Source of the DNA: Nocardia cyriacigeorgica
GTDB lineage: Bacteria > Actinomycetota > Actinomycetes > Mycobacteriales > Mycobacteriaceae
Direction of reading: 5' to 3'
Assembly (NCBI RefSeq): GCF_010868145.1
Contig: NZ_JAAGUY010000024.1
Location: 22,099 to 86,098, forward strand
DNA length: 64,000 nucleotides
The notes beneath the pieces are model-generated. The model worked only from the letters and a program-made list of their open reading frames with translations. It did not search any database and was not told the DNA's origin. The position numbers were made by a program, and so were the translations under genes. Shown here in pieces: positions 1 through 8,163 of the stretch (position 1 is its first letter; each line of letters starts with the position of its first letter).

Positions 1-247
1 CAAAGCCGGGGAATGCGTGCAGTTCGGCGGGGCGCGGCCCGGCGAACAACCGATCCCATGCCGTGGAGCCGATCCCCGCAACGCAGGTGAGTCCCGCCCC
101 TGGGAGCCGGAATCCGACCGAACGACGCAGTCCGGCGAGGTCGGCGAGCAGGTCGCGCACCGCCGCTTCGCCACCCTCGTCGATGGTGGCGACGAGGAAG
201 ATCGCGGACGGTGTGAGCGGTTCGAGGATCGGCTGCGGCTCACCCAT
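1..247 (-). CDS. DyP-type peroxidase, N-terminal part (runs off left edge)
   Basis: The reverse strand opens with ATG at 247 and reads 82 codons without a stop to the window edge. The translation begins MGEPQPILEPLTPSAIFLV and continues with a GGEAAVRDLLADLAGLRRSV segment and a GIGSTAWDRLF segment, the usual N-terminus of dye-decolourising haem peroxidases of the cytoplasmic, non-Tat class. The distal His and GXXDG motifs lie beyond the edge and cannot be checked. In mycobacteria the equivalent gene sits beside an encapsulin gene, which would be downstream and outside this window; that is inference. Confidence 0.82.
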   Translation of the reverse strand, partial: MGEPQPILEPLTPSAIFLVATIDEGGEAAVRDLLADLAGLRRSVGFRLPGAGLTCVAGIGSTAWDRLFAGPRPAELHAFPGF

Positions 248-340
248 GATCGCCAAGCCTAATAGCTGGGAGCGTGCTGGCCACACCGAATCGGCTATGG
301 CGTGTTAAGGCTCACCCGGATCATGGGTCGTGCGTTGCTG

Positions 341-359
341 TTTCGTAAGCCTCACCTAC
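341..359. promoter_or_regulatory. Weak candidate iron box (IdeR/DtxR-like) upstream of dyp
   Basis: The stretch TTTCGTAAGCCTCACCTAC matches about 13 of 19 positions of the palindromic IdeR consensus by eye. It lies about 95 bp upstream of the DyP peroxidase start. A second, poorer look-alike lies near 303-319. Haem peroxidases can be iron-regulated, but the match is imperfect. Confidence 0.22.
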
Positions 360-375
360 ATCGCGTCGCGCCTGG

Positions 376-702
376 CTATTTCGCGACGGTCAGCAGGAAA
401 GCGACATCGTCGACGGCCTTGACGCTGTGCCGTGCTTTGGGCACGACGAGCAGATCGCCCGACGACCCCTTCCATTCGTTGGCACCGCTGATCAGAGTCA
501 GGGTGCCGCTGAGCACCAGCAAGGTGGCATCGCCGAAATTATCGTGTTCGGCCAGGCTCTGGCCCGCGCTGAGACCGACGACGGTTTGGCGCAGGGTTTG
601 CGCGTGGCCGCCGTAGATCGTTTGCGAGCTACGGCCGCTCGTGGCGGTGGCTGCCAGCTTGAGTTGCTGGCGGGCGACCGCGGTCAGCGATTTCTTGTCC
701 AT
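376..702 (-). CDS. Small single-domain cupin protein
   Basis: A 108-residue protein starting MDKKSLTAVARQQLK. After a helical N-terminus (about residues 1-35) it shows a beta-rich cupin pattern: a first motif around AEHDNFGDATLLVLSGTL (residues 50-70) and a second around GDLLVVPKARHSV. The canonical two-His first motif is reduced (only one His), so metal binding is uncertain. A longer reading of the frame upstream of 702 has low-complexity sequence and is probably not translated. It stands alone between the DyP gene and the folA/thyA pair. No substrate can be inferred. Confidence 0.7.
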   Translation of the reverse strand: MDKKSLTAVARQQLKLAATATSGRSSQTIYGGHAQTLRQTVVGLSAGQSLAEHDNFGDATLLVLSGTLTLISGANEWKGSSGDLLVVPKARHSVKAVDDVAFLLTVAK

Positions 703-838
703 GGACTGCCTTTCGCAGATCACACCCGGAACAGGGCTGGTGTTCGGGGTCGATACCGCTGAGTATGCCCGACCCGCCACCGCCGCTCGGGTGTTTTGCG
801 AGCTTGCCCGCTCTGAGCCGGGCGATGCGACGCGGTAT

Positions 839-1339
839 TCAGCCGCGTCGGGTGAACCGGCGGATCCGGTAGCGCGGTCCGGCACTCGACTGCTGCCATG
901 GCGTGTCGGCCTCGGCGTGCCATTGCGGGCCGATGGCCGGTGCGTACGCGTCGCCGGTGATGTCGGCGTCGATCTCGGTGACGAGCAGTTCGGTAGCGTA
1001 ATCGAGTGCGGCGCGGTAGATTTCGCCGCCGCCGATGACCCAGACGTCATCGGGTGCTGCCAGTTCGAGTGCCTCCGGCAGCGAGGCGCTGCGTTCGGCG
1101 CCGTCGGCGGCCCAATCCGGTTGGCGGGTCACGACGATATTGCGGCGCCCGGTCAGCGGGCGGAACCGCGGTGGCAGCGAGTCCCAGGTGCGCCTGCCCA
1201 TCACCACCGGATGGTCCATGGTGACGGCCTTGAAATTGGCCATGTCCTCGGGCACCCGCCACGGAATCCGGTTGTCGACGCCGATGACGCCGTCGAGGGT
1301 CTGCGCCCAGATGAGACCGATGACGCGCGTGGAACTCAC
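839..1339 (-). CDS. folA: Dihydrofolate reductase
   Basis: Reduces dihydrofolate to tetrahydrofolate with NADPH, regenerating the folate oxidised by thymidylate synthase. The 166-residue protein shows the family signatures in order: GLIWAQTLDGVIGVDNRIPW (active-site loop with the carboxylate, rough residues 8-27), VVMGRRTWDSLP (residues 45-56), RRNIVVTR (about 65-72) and VIGGGEIY (about 100-107). Translation starts with GTG at 1339; the four bases GTGA are shared with the thyA stop codon, so the gene is translationally coupled to thyA as its second cistron. Length is normal for bacterial DHFR. Confidence 0.95.
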   Translation of the reverse strand: MSSTRVIGLIWAQTLDGVIGVDNRIPWRVPEDMANFKAVTMDHPVVMGRRTWDSLPPRFRPLTGRRNIVVTRQPDWAADGAERSASLPEALELAAPDDVWVIGGGEIYRAALDYATELLVTEIDADITGDAYAPAIGPQWHAEADTPWQQSSAGPRYRIRRFTRRG

Positions 1340-2154
1340 ACGGCCACCGGGGCCTTGATCGCCGGGTGATGCTGGTAGTCGACGACCTCGACATCGTCGT
1401 AGGCGTAATCGAACAGTGACGGTGCCCGGCGCAGCCGCAGGGTGGGGAACGGGTACGGCTCGCGGGTCAGCTGTTCGGAGACCTGCTCGACGTGATTGTC
1501 ATAGATATGGCAGTCACCGCCGGTCCAGATGAAATCTCCGGGCTCGAGCCCGGCCTGCTGGGCCACCATCTGGGTCAGCAGCGCGTAGCTGGCGATATTG
1601 AACGGAACGCCGAGGAACAGGTCGGCACTGCGCTGATACAGCTGGCACGACAGTTTGCCGTCGGCGACGTAGAACTGGAAGAACGCGTGGCACGGTGCCA
1701 GCGCCATCTTGTCCAGCTCGGCCACATTCCAGGCCGAGACGATCATGCGCCGCGAATCCGGGTCCTCGCGCAGGGTCCGCAGCACCTGGGAGATCTGGTC
1801 GATATGGCTGCCGTCCGGGGTGGGCCAGGACCGCCATTGGACGCCGTAGACGGGGCCGAGCTCGCCGTCCGGCGCCGCCCATTCATCCCAGATGGTGACC
1901 CCGTGCTCACGCAGCCAGCCGACATTGGAATCACCGCGCAGGAACCACAGCAACTCGTAGACGATCGACTTGAGATGCACCCGCTTGGTGGTGATCAGCG
2001 GAAACCCGGCCGACAGGTCGTAGCGCAGCTGATGGCCGAAGACGCTGCGGGTGCCGGTGCCGGTGCGATCGGCTTTCTTCGTGCCGGTGGTGAGCACCTG
2101 ACGGAGCAACTCTTCGTACTGGGTGTCTGGGGTGGTGGCCACGACCTCGAGCAT
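1336..2154 (-). CDS. thyA: Thymidylate synthase (ThyA)
   Basis: Methylates dUMP to dTMP using methylene-tetrahydrofolate, producing dihydrofolate for FolA downstream. The protein has about 272 residues and shows the N-terminal arginine loop (KKADRTGTGTRSVFG), YELLWFLRGDSNVGWL, the catalytic-cysteine region ALAPCHAFFQFYV, QRSADLFLGVPFNIASYA and the dUMP-binding GDCHIYDNH. The ATG at 2154 was chosen because the frame upstream overlaps the divergent cobF gene and is unlike the family; a start a few codons further in is also possible. First gene of a two-gene thyA-folA operon. Confidence 0.95.
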   Translation of the reverse strand: MLEVVATTPDTQYEELLRQVLTTGTKKADRTGTGTRSVFGHQLRYDLSAGFPLITTKRVHLKSIVYELLWFLRGDSNVGWLREHGVTIWDEWAAPDGELGPVYGVQWRSWPTPDGSHIDQISQVLRTLREDPDSRRMIVSAWNVAELDKMALAPCHAFFQFYVADGKLSCQLYQRSADLFLGVPFNIASYALLTQMVAQQAGLEPGDFIWTGGDCHIYDNHVEQVSEQLTREPYPFPTLRLRRAPSLFDYAYDDVEVVDYQHHPAIKAPVAV

Positions 2155-2208
2155 AGTTCGGGGACCCGGCCCGTCCGACTCGGCGGGCCGGGCCAATAGG
2201 CTCGCCGC

Positions 2209-2958
2209 ATGCGGAAGCTGTACGTGATCGGCATCGGCGCCGGCGACCCGGACCAGGTGACGGTGCAGGCCATCAAGGCCATGCGCGAGGCCGAGGTGTT
2301 CTTTGTGATCGGCAAAGGGGCCGAGAAACAGGAGCTCGTCGACGTCCGCACGACCATTCTCGCCGAGCATATGGATCGTCCGTACCGGATCGTGGAGATC
2401 GCCGACCCGCCGCGTGAACGCAACCCGATGGATGGTTCGGATTACCGCGAGGTGGTCGCCGACTGGCACGAACGCCGCTCGCTGCTACTGGAAAAGGAGT
2501 TCGCGCGGGTCGACGGCGTCGGCGCGATTCTGGTGTGGGGCGACCCGTCGCTCTACGACAGCACCCTGCGCATGGTCGAACGCGTCCTCGCGCGCGGCAC
2601 CATCGGCTTCGACTACACCGTGATCCCCGGCGTGACCAGTGTGCAGGCGCTGGCTGCCTGCCACAGGACGGTGCTGCACCGCATCGGTGAACCGGTGCAC
2701 ATCACCACCGGCCGCCGGCTGCGTGAGGAGGGGCTCGACGCCGGATCGACGGTCGTCATGCTCGACGGCGAGTGTGCGTTCACCAGCGTGCCCGGCGCGA
2801 CCCGGATCTGGTGGGGCGCCTACCTCGGGATGCCCGACGAAGTACTCATCGAGGGGCTGGTCGCCGAGGTCGGCGACCGGATCCGCGAGCGCAGGGACCA
2901 GTTGCGTGCGGAGAAGGGCTGGATCATGGACACCTATCTGCTGCGCGCACCCGACTGA
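2209..2958 (+). CDS. cobF: Precorrin-6A synthase (deacetylating), CobF
   Basis: SAM-dependent methyltransferase of the aerobic cobalamin pathway: it methylates precorrin-5 at C1 with loss of the acetyl group. The 249-residue protein has the tetrapyrrole methylase fold: the N-terminal strand-loop YVIGIGAGDPDQVTVQAIKA, a central VWGDPSLYDSTLRM (rough residues 107-120) and VIPGVTSVQALAA (about 140-152). It diverges from thyA with a 54-bp gap. CobF marks the oxygen-dependent corrin pathway; no other cob gene lies in this window, so it is a stand-alone locus. Confidence 0.92.
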   Translation: MRKLYVIGIGAGDPDQVTVQAIKAMREAEVFFVIGKGAEKQELVDVRTTILAEHMDRPYRIVEIADPPRERNPMDGSDYREVVADWHERRSLLLEKEFARVDGVGAILVWGDPSLYDSTLRMVERVLARGTIGFDYTVIPGVTSVQALAACHRTVLHRIGEPVHITTGRRLREEGLDAGSTVVMLDGECAFTSVPGATRIWWGAYLGMPDEVLIEGLVAEVGDRIRERRDQLRAEKGWIMDTYLLRAPD

Positions 2959-3010
2959 ACCGCCGCGCGAATCAGCCGGATCGACGGGCCCGGGTCCGTA
3001 CAGTGGGCCT

Positions 3011-3256
3011 ATGACCGAACAGGACATCCTGGGGCGCATCAAGGAATTGGTCGAGCAGGAGCACAAGCTGCGGTCGCAGGCGACGCGGGGCGAGCTGGAT
3101 CCGAAATCGGAACGGCAGCGGCTGGCCGAACTCGAGGTGATGCTCGATCAGTGCTGGGATCTGCTCCGCCATCGCAGGGCCCGCATCGACGCGGGTGAAT
3201 CACCGGATAATACGCAGGTCAGCTCGGCACGACAGGTCGAGGGCTACCTCCAGTAG
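3011..3256 (+). CDS. DUF2630 family small protein
   Basis: An 81-residue, highly charged, almost entirely helical protein beginning MTEQDILGRIKELVEQEHKL and containing ERQRLAELEVMLDQCWDLLR followed by a RRARIDAG turn. This is the conserved pattern of the actinobacterial DUF2630 family; its function is unknown. The ATG at 3011 follows a 52-bp gap after cobF. The next gene starts 7 bp after its stop, suggesting co-transcription with the FAD oxidoreductase. Confidence 0.85.
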   Translation: MTEQDILGRIKELVEQEHKLRSQATRGELDPKSERQRLAELEVMLDQCWDLLRHRRARIDAGESPDNTQVSSARQVEGYLQ

Positions 3257-3262
3257 CGCCCA

Positions 3263-4687
3263 GTGGACACCACCGAGTTCGACGTCATCGTCATCGGCGG
3301 CGGCCCGGCGGGGGAGAACGTCGCCTCCTACGCCGTCGCGGGAAGTGAGCGGACTGCCGCGATCGTCGAGCGTGAGCTCGTCGGCGGCGAATGCTCGTAT
3401 TGGGCCTGTATTCCCAGCAAGGCACTGCTGCGCCCCTGGCATGTGCTCGGCGGTGCGCGTGCGATGCCCGGCGTGCGCGCCGACGGACTCGACGTGGCCG
3501 CGGTGCTGCGCAGGCGCGACGAATTCGTGCACAACCATGACGATTCGTCCCAGGCCGACTGGGCACACGACACCGGCATCGAAGTGGTGCGCGGTGCGGG
3601 TCGTCTGGCCGGTGAACGTGCGGTCGAAGTCGGTGGACGTACGCTGCGCGCCCGGCATGCCGTCGTGATCGCTACCGGGACGACGGCGAACATCCCCGAT
3701 GTGCCGGGTCTGCGCGCGGCCCTGCCGTGGATCTCGCGCGATGTCACCAACCTGGCCGAGGTGCCGCGCCGGGTGCTGATCGTCGGCGGCGGTGTCGTTG
3801 CGTGTGAGGCCGCGACCTGGTTGGCGGCGCTCGGCTCGGTGGTCACCATGGTGGTGCGTGGCGGCTCGCTGCTCGGGCGCGTCGAGCCGTTCGCCCGCGA
3901 CCGGATCGCCGAGGCACTGACCGGGCGTGGCGTCCGGATCCGGTTCGGCGCCGAGCCGGTGCGCGTGGCGCGACCCGACGCGCGCGACACCGGCGCAGGC
4001 CGGGTCCACGGCGGGCCGGTGACGGTGACCGTGCGCGACGGCAGCGACGAATCCGAGCTCGAAGCCGACGAGATCGTCGTGGCGGCCGGACGCAGACCCG
4101 CCACCGAGGAACTCGGGCTGGAGTCGGTCGGATTGGCGCCCGGCTATGTCGAGGTCGACGATCAGCTGACCGTCCCCGGCATGCCGTGGCTGTACGCCGT
4201 CGGTGATGTGAACCATCGCATCGCCCTCACCCATATGGGCAAATACCAGGCCCGGATCTGCGGTGACGTGATCGCCGCCCGCGCCGAGAGCAGGCCGCTG
4301 ACCGGCCCGCGCTACGCCGCCACCGCCGACCACGCGCAGGTCCCGCAGGTCGTCTACACCGATCCGGAGCTGGCATCGGTCGGCCTCACCGAAGAGGCCG
4401 CCCGCGAGGCTGGGCATGCGGTCGACACCGTCGAACTCGATATCGCCGTCGCGGGATCCGCGCTGGCCCGTGACGATTTCGCGGGCCGGGCCAAGCTGGT
4501 GATCGACACCGCACCGGGCACGCTGCTCGGCGCGACCTTCGTCGGCCCCGAGATCGGTGAGCAATTGCACGCCGCGACGATCGCGGTGGTCGGGCAGGTA
4601 CCGCTGGACACGCTGTGGCATGCGGTGCCGGCGTTTCCGGCGGTCAGCGAATTCTGGTTGCGGCTACTGGAGGCGTGGCGGGCCTGA
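3263..4687 (+). CDS. Pyridine nucleotide-disulfide oxidoreductase (class I flavoprotein)
   Basis: A 474-residue FAD/NAD(P) flavoprotein of the lipoamide dehydrogenase / mercuric reductase superfamily. Visible features: N-terminal FAD-binding GGGPAGENVA (about residue 12), redox-active disulfide in GGECSYWACIPSKALLR (Cys-X4-Cys, about residues 47-63), a second dinucleotide fold RVLIVGGGVVACEAA (about 172-186), the FAD site GMPWLYAVGDVN (about 308-319) and a dimerisation domain with HAVPAFPAVSEFW, where the His is the expected acid/base residue. Start is GTG at 3263. No heavy-metal domain or 2-oxoacid dehydrogenase partner is nearby, so the substrate is unknown. Confidence 0.88.
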   Translation: MDTTEFDVIVIGGGPAGENVASYAVAGSERTAAIVERELVGGECSYWACIPSKALLRPWHVLGGARAMPGVRADGLDVAAVLRRRDEFVHNHDDSSQADWAHDTGIEVVRGAGRLAGERAVEVGGRTLRARHAVVIATGTTANIPDVPGLRAALPWISRDVTNLAEVPRRVLIVGGGVVACEAATWLAALGSVVTMVVRGGSLLGRVEPFARDRIAEALTGRGVRIRFGAEPVRVARPDARDTGAGRVHGGPVTVTVRDGSDESELEADEIVVAAGRRPATEELGLESVGLAPGYVEVDDQLTVPGMPWLYAVGDVNHRIALTHMGKYQARICGDVIAARAESRPLTGPRYAATADHAQVPQVVYTDPELASVGLTEEAAREAGHAVDTVELDIAVAGSALARDDFAGRAKLVIDTAPGTLLGATFVGPEIGEQLHAATIAVVGQVPLDTLWHAVPAFPAVSEFWLRLLEAWRA

Positions 4688-4702
4688 CGCGCGGTCACGC
4701 GG

Positions 4703-5695
4703 TCAGGTCAGGGGTAGGGCGGCGATCGGATCGGTGGTCGGGCCCGGTGAACCGCCGTCGGGTTCGACGGTGACCGCGAGCTGATCGGAAGCGGCGAACT
4801 CGGCGACGTACGGTGCATCGGGCGTCGGTAGACCGGTCAGCACCCCGGCGGACCGGGGAACTCCCTCCTGACCGATCAGCCAGAGCTGGTGCGCGTACCC
4901 GTCCGGTGGCGGGGGCACCGCGTCGAAGGTGACCGCGACCGCGCCCAGCTCGTCCGAGATGTACGCGACCAGGGTGCCGCCGGTGCTGACCGGGCTGGTC
5001 GCGGTGCGGGCGTCGGGCTGTTGCAGCACTTGGTCTGCGGTGACCATCCGTGCGGGCGATTCCTCGGTGCGCTGGCCGAATACGGCTGCGCCGATGGCGA
5101 CCACGATGGCTACGGCGGCAGTTGCGGTGGCCCACCGCAGCAGCGTGCGCCTGCGGGCGCGGGCTGCGGCGAGTTCGTCGGCCGGCGCGGCGGCGGTGTT
5201 GCCGGTCTGGTCGGGGATATCGCTGGTGTCGGAGGGTTGACCGCTGTCGGCGACGTCGACGGAGTTGTCGGCGATGTTCAGACGGGCGTTGCCGGTGCCG
5301 GGTGTGTCCGCGGGGCGGTCGGGATCGGCGGGGTTCGTCGGGTCGTCGCCGTTGTCGGGTTCGCCGTCGCCCGACGCGTCGGGCGAGGAGCCGGCGTCGT
5401 CGGCGAGGGGGCCATCTGGTTCATCCCGATCGCCTGGCACCTCGATCGCGTCGAGGATCCGTCCTTCCAGCGCGGCCGGTGGTGTCTGTGCATCCAGGGC
5501 CGATAGTGCGCCCATCGCTTCTCGCACGTCCCGCACGATCTGGTCGAAGGTCCGCCGGGTTTCCGGGTCGCAGGTGGCGAGGCGTTGTTCGATGCTGTCG
5601 CGTTCGGCCTCGGTAACGGCGTCGAGGGCGTACGCATGCGCCAGGTCGAGCAGGTCGTGATCGTCGGGATGGTCGGGTGGGGGCGCGTCAGTCAT
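4703..5695 (-). CDS. rskA: RskA-type anti-sigma factor
   Basis: Membrane anti-sigma factor expected to hold SigK inactive. The N-terminal cytoplasmic domain (about residues 10-90) has DLLDLAHAYALDAVTEAER and an EQRLATCDPETRRTFDQ helix typical of RskA/SigK anti-sigma domains. Next comes an unusually long acidic, Pro/Asp/Asn-rich linker (about 90-180), one transmembrane helix (LRWATATAAVAIVVAIGAAV) after an Arg-rich stop-transfer flank, and an extracytoplasmic domain with VTFDAVPPPPDGYAHQLWLI, the conserved RskA C-terminal motif. ATG at 5695 overlaps the sigK stop by 8 bp; a TTG nine bases upstream is less likely. Regulated intramembrane proteolysis is the known family mechanism. Confidence 0.9.
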   Translation of the reverse strand: MTDAPPPDHPDDHDLLDLAHAYALDAVTEAERDSIEQRLATCDPETRRTFDQIVRDVREAMGALSALDAQTPPAALEGRILDAIEVPGDRDEPDGPLADDAGSSPDASGDGEPDNGDDPTNPADPDRPADTPGTGNARLNIADNSVDVADSGQPSDTSDIPDQTGNTAAAPADELAAARARRRTLLRWATATAAVAIVVAIGAAVFGQRTEESPARMVTADQVLQQPDARTATSPVSTGGTLVAYISDELGAVAVTFDAVPPPPDGYAHQLWLIGQEGVPRSAGVLTGLPTPDAPYVAEFAASDQLAVTVEPDGGSPGPTTDPIAALPLT

Positions 5696-6344
5696 CGCGA
5701 GCAACTCCGGTCAGGCAGTCCTGGAGGCGCTTCAACCCGTCCCGGATGCGGCTTTTCACAGTGGGTAACGGAGAGTGGAGGTGGTCGGCGACCTCCCGGT
5801 AGGTCCGGCCACTGTAATAGGCGAGAGCAACCGCTTCGCGCTGCGTGACGGTCAGCGTGTCGAGGCAATCACGGACATCCTGTTCTTCCAGCCGCTGCCC
5901 GACGGTTTCGGCGACGATGTCGTGATCGCGTCCGAGGTGGGTGTGGCCGTAGACGGCGTCGCGTCCGGCGGCGGAACTCTCGCTGCGCACGCGGTCCACG
6001 GCACGGCGATGGGTGATCATCATCAGCCAGCCGATCGGGCTCGACAGCGCCGGGTCGTACCGCTCGGCCGTCGACCACACCTGCAAGTACACCTCCTGGG
6101 TGGTCTCCTCGGCGGCGGTCGGGCTGCGCAACACCCGAAGGGCGAGCCCGAACACGCGGGGGCTGGTTTCGCGATAGAACCTGGTGAAGGCCTCTCGGTC
6201 GCCTGCTGCGGTCGATTTCAGCAGACCGTCGAGCTGGCGCCTGGCGTCACCGTTACCGTTGCGGGCCGGGCACGCACCCTGCTCGGCAGCCGTGTCCGGC
6301 GCGACGCGGCCGATGAACGGCATCGGACCCGGCTCGCTCGTCAT
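5688..6344 (-). CDS. sigK: ECF RNA polymerase sigma factor SigK
   Basis: An extracytoplasmic-function sigma factor of about 218 residues. Region 2 runs from AFTRFYRETSPRVFGLALRV through EETTQEVYLQVWSTAERYD (the core-binding and -10 reading helices), and region 4 from LTVTQREAVALAYYSGRTYR to HSPLPTVKSRIRDGLKRL (helix-turn-helix). The ATG at 6344 has GAGGAGG about 8 bases upstream; the longer frame upstream is Arg/Pro-rich and not family-like. The overlapping downstream rskA gene encodes its anti-sigma factor, which fixes the identity as a SigK-type pair rather than another ECF class. Confidence 0.9.
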   Translation of the reverse strand: MTSEPGPMPFIGRVAPDTAAEQGACPARNGNGDARRQLDGLLKSTAAGDREAFTRFYRETSPRVFGLALRVLRSPTAAEETTQEVYLQVWSTAERYDPALSSPIGWLMMITHRRAVDRVRSESSAAGRDAVYGHTHLGRDHDIVAETVGQRLEEQDVRDCLDTLTVTQREAVALAYYSGRTYREVADHLHSPLPTVKSRIRDGLKRLQDCLTGVARDD

Positions 6345-6559
6345 CGCGGCCTCCTCGACCGCCCGGCAGGTTCGCCGCAGCTGTCCGGCCGGATCGGCCG
6401 CAAGTCCGGTGTGTGGCCTGAGCCACGCTGGTGGCCTCGTCGGAGCACGGGTTTCAGTGTTGCGCAAAGGCGTCATCCCGGTGGCCGAATCGAGGCACCC
6501 CATGGTGAATTTCGGTTTACTTCTGTTGGCAGATTGCCAGTTGTCGTTACCATCGGTAA

Positions 6560-8071
6560 ATGGTCGCGTCGACAGATGTCTCGACCGCGGACGGCGTTGT
6601 CCGTGGTCACCGTGGCCGCCGGGTGATCCGCTGGCGGTCCGTTCCCTATGCGGCTGCGCCGGTGGGCGCACTGCGCTTCCGTGCGCCGGAGCCGGTCGAA
6701 CCCTGGACCGGAGTCCGTCCGGCGACGGAGTTCGCCTACGCCGCGATGCAGCATCGGACCGGCGCCCAGATCGGGGCGCGGCGGTATCAGCCGACCAGCG
6801 AGGACGCGCTGACGCTCAATGTGACCGCACCGGTCTCGGTAGGTAGCAGCCCGTTGCCAGTGATGGTCTTCATCCACGGCGGCGGGTACATGTTCGGTAC
6901 CTCGGCCCTGAGTCTCTACTCCGGTGCGCGGCTGGCCGTCGGCGGGGACGTCATCGTCGTCTCGCTGAACTATCGACTCGGTGCCTTCGGATACGCCGAT
7001 TTCGGCGAGTTCGGCACCGACGAGCGGCCGTTCGATTCGAATCTGGGCTTGCGCGACCAGATCGCGGCCCTGGAATGGGTGCGCACCAATATCGCGGCGT
7101 TCGGCGGCGATCCCGGCAATGTGACCATCTTCGGCGAATCGGCCGGTGCTCACGCGGTGCTCAGTCTGCTCGCCACGCCCTCCGCTGCCGGGCTGTTCCA
7201 TCAGGCCATCGCCCAGAGCGCGCCCGCCGACTGGGCATTGTCCGCCGAGGATGCGCGGCTGATCGCCCGCCGCTGTGTAGACGCACTCGGCGCGACACCG
7301 GACAATGCCGGGCAGGTGCTGTCGGAGGCGGCGGCCATCGATATCCACCGGGCGTTCGGGCGGGCGATGCGGAATTCGCTGCGGGAACGGCCCGGTTTCT
7401 TTGCGGCTGCACCCGTCGTCGACGGGACGTTGCTGCCGCAAGCGCCGATCGATGCGATCGCCGACGGCAACGCCCATCGCGTGCCGCTCATCATCGGCAC
7501 CTGCAACAACGAAGGCACGTTGTTCGCGAAGTTCGCCGACTACGCGTTGCCGACCACCTCGGATCGGCTGCGCACCGCCGTCGGTGATCCGTCTGCCGAA
7601 GCACGCGTGCGGGCGGCCTACCCCGGCTACCCGGACTCGACTGCGGCCATCCGCGCCGGTGGCGATTTCGTGTTCTGGCGCCCATCGGTCGCGGTGATGG
7701 CCGGGCACAGCAGGTACGCGCCCACCTACGCCTACCGCTACGATTTCGCACCCCGCGCCCTGCGGCTCGCAGGTATCGGCGCCACGCACGCGACCGACCT
7801 GATGCCGGTCTTCGGCATCGCCGACAGCCCGTTCGGCCGGGCGCTCACCGCGGCGGGTGGTCGTCGCGGCCTGGTGTCGGTGACCAGGCAGTTCCAGGAC
7901 AACTGGCTACGTTTCGCGCATACCGGCGCACCGCTACCGTCGTGGCCCGCCTATACCGAGGATCGTCGCAGCACGTTGATCATCGATGCGCCGAGCCGGG
8001 TCGAACACGACCCTCAGCGCGCGAAGCGGCTGGCGTGGGAGGGCATTCGGATGCCGAAGCTGGTGCACTAG
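6560..8071 (+). CDS. Type B carboxylesterase
   Basis: A 503-residue alpha/beta hydrolase of the carboxylesterase type B family. Motifs in order: the N-terminal GHRGRRVIRWRSVPYAAAPV, the oxyanion strand MVFIHGGGYMFGT (about residues 102-114), LRDQIAALEWVRTNIAAFGG, the nucleophile elbow FGESAGAHA (Ser about 197), an acidic residue in CNNEGTLF and a histidine in GATHATDLMPVFG near residue 410. No signal peptide is seen, so it is probably cytoplasmic. It diverges from sigK with a 215-bp gap. Substrate is unknown; ester hydrolysis is the family reaction. Confidence 0.88.
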   Translation: MVASTDVSTADGVVRGHRGRRVIRWRSVPYAAAPVGALRFRAPEPVEPWTGVRPATEFAYAAMQHRTGAQIGARRYQPTSEDALTLNVTAPVSVGSSPLPVMVFIHGGGYMFGTSALSLYSGARLAVGGDVIVVSLNYRLGAFGYADFGEFGTDERPFDSNLGLRDQIAALEWVRTNIAAFGGDPGNVTIFGESAGAHAVLSLLATPSAAGLFHQAIAQSAPADWALSAEDARLIARRCVDALGATPDNAGQVLSEAAAIDIHRAFGRAMRNSLRERPGFFAAAPVVDGTLLPQAPIDAIADGNAHRVPLIIGTCNNEGTLFAKFADYALPTTSDRLRTAVGDPSAEARVRAAYPGYPDSTAAIRAGGDFVFWRPSVAVMAGHSRYAPTYAYRYDFAPRALRLAGIGATHATDLMPVFGIADSPFGRALTAAGGRRGLVSVTRQFQDNWLRFAHTGAPLPSWPAYTEDRRSTLIIDAPSRVEHDPQRAKRLAWEGIRMPKLVH

Positions 8072-8163
8072 GGGCGGATCGCTCGCGAATATCGGGGTGC
8101 CGGAAGGGCCTGGCGGCGTCGGCGACTCACGCCGGATGCACGACTGCGACCCTCACACGTTGC

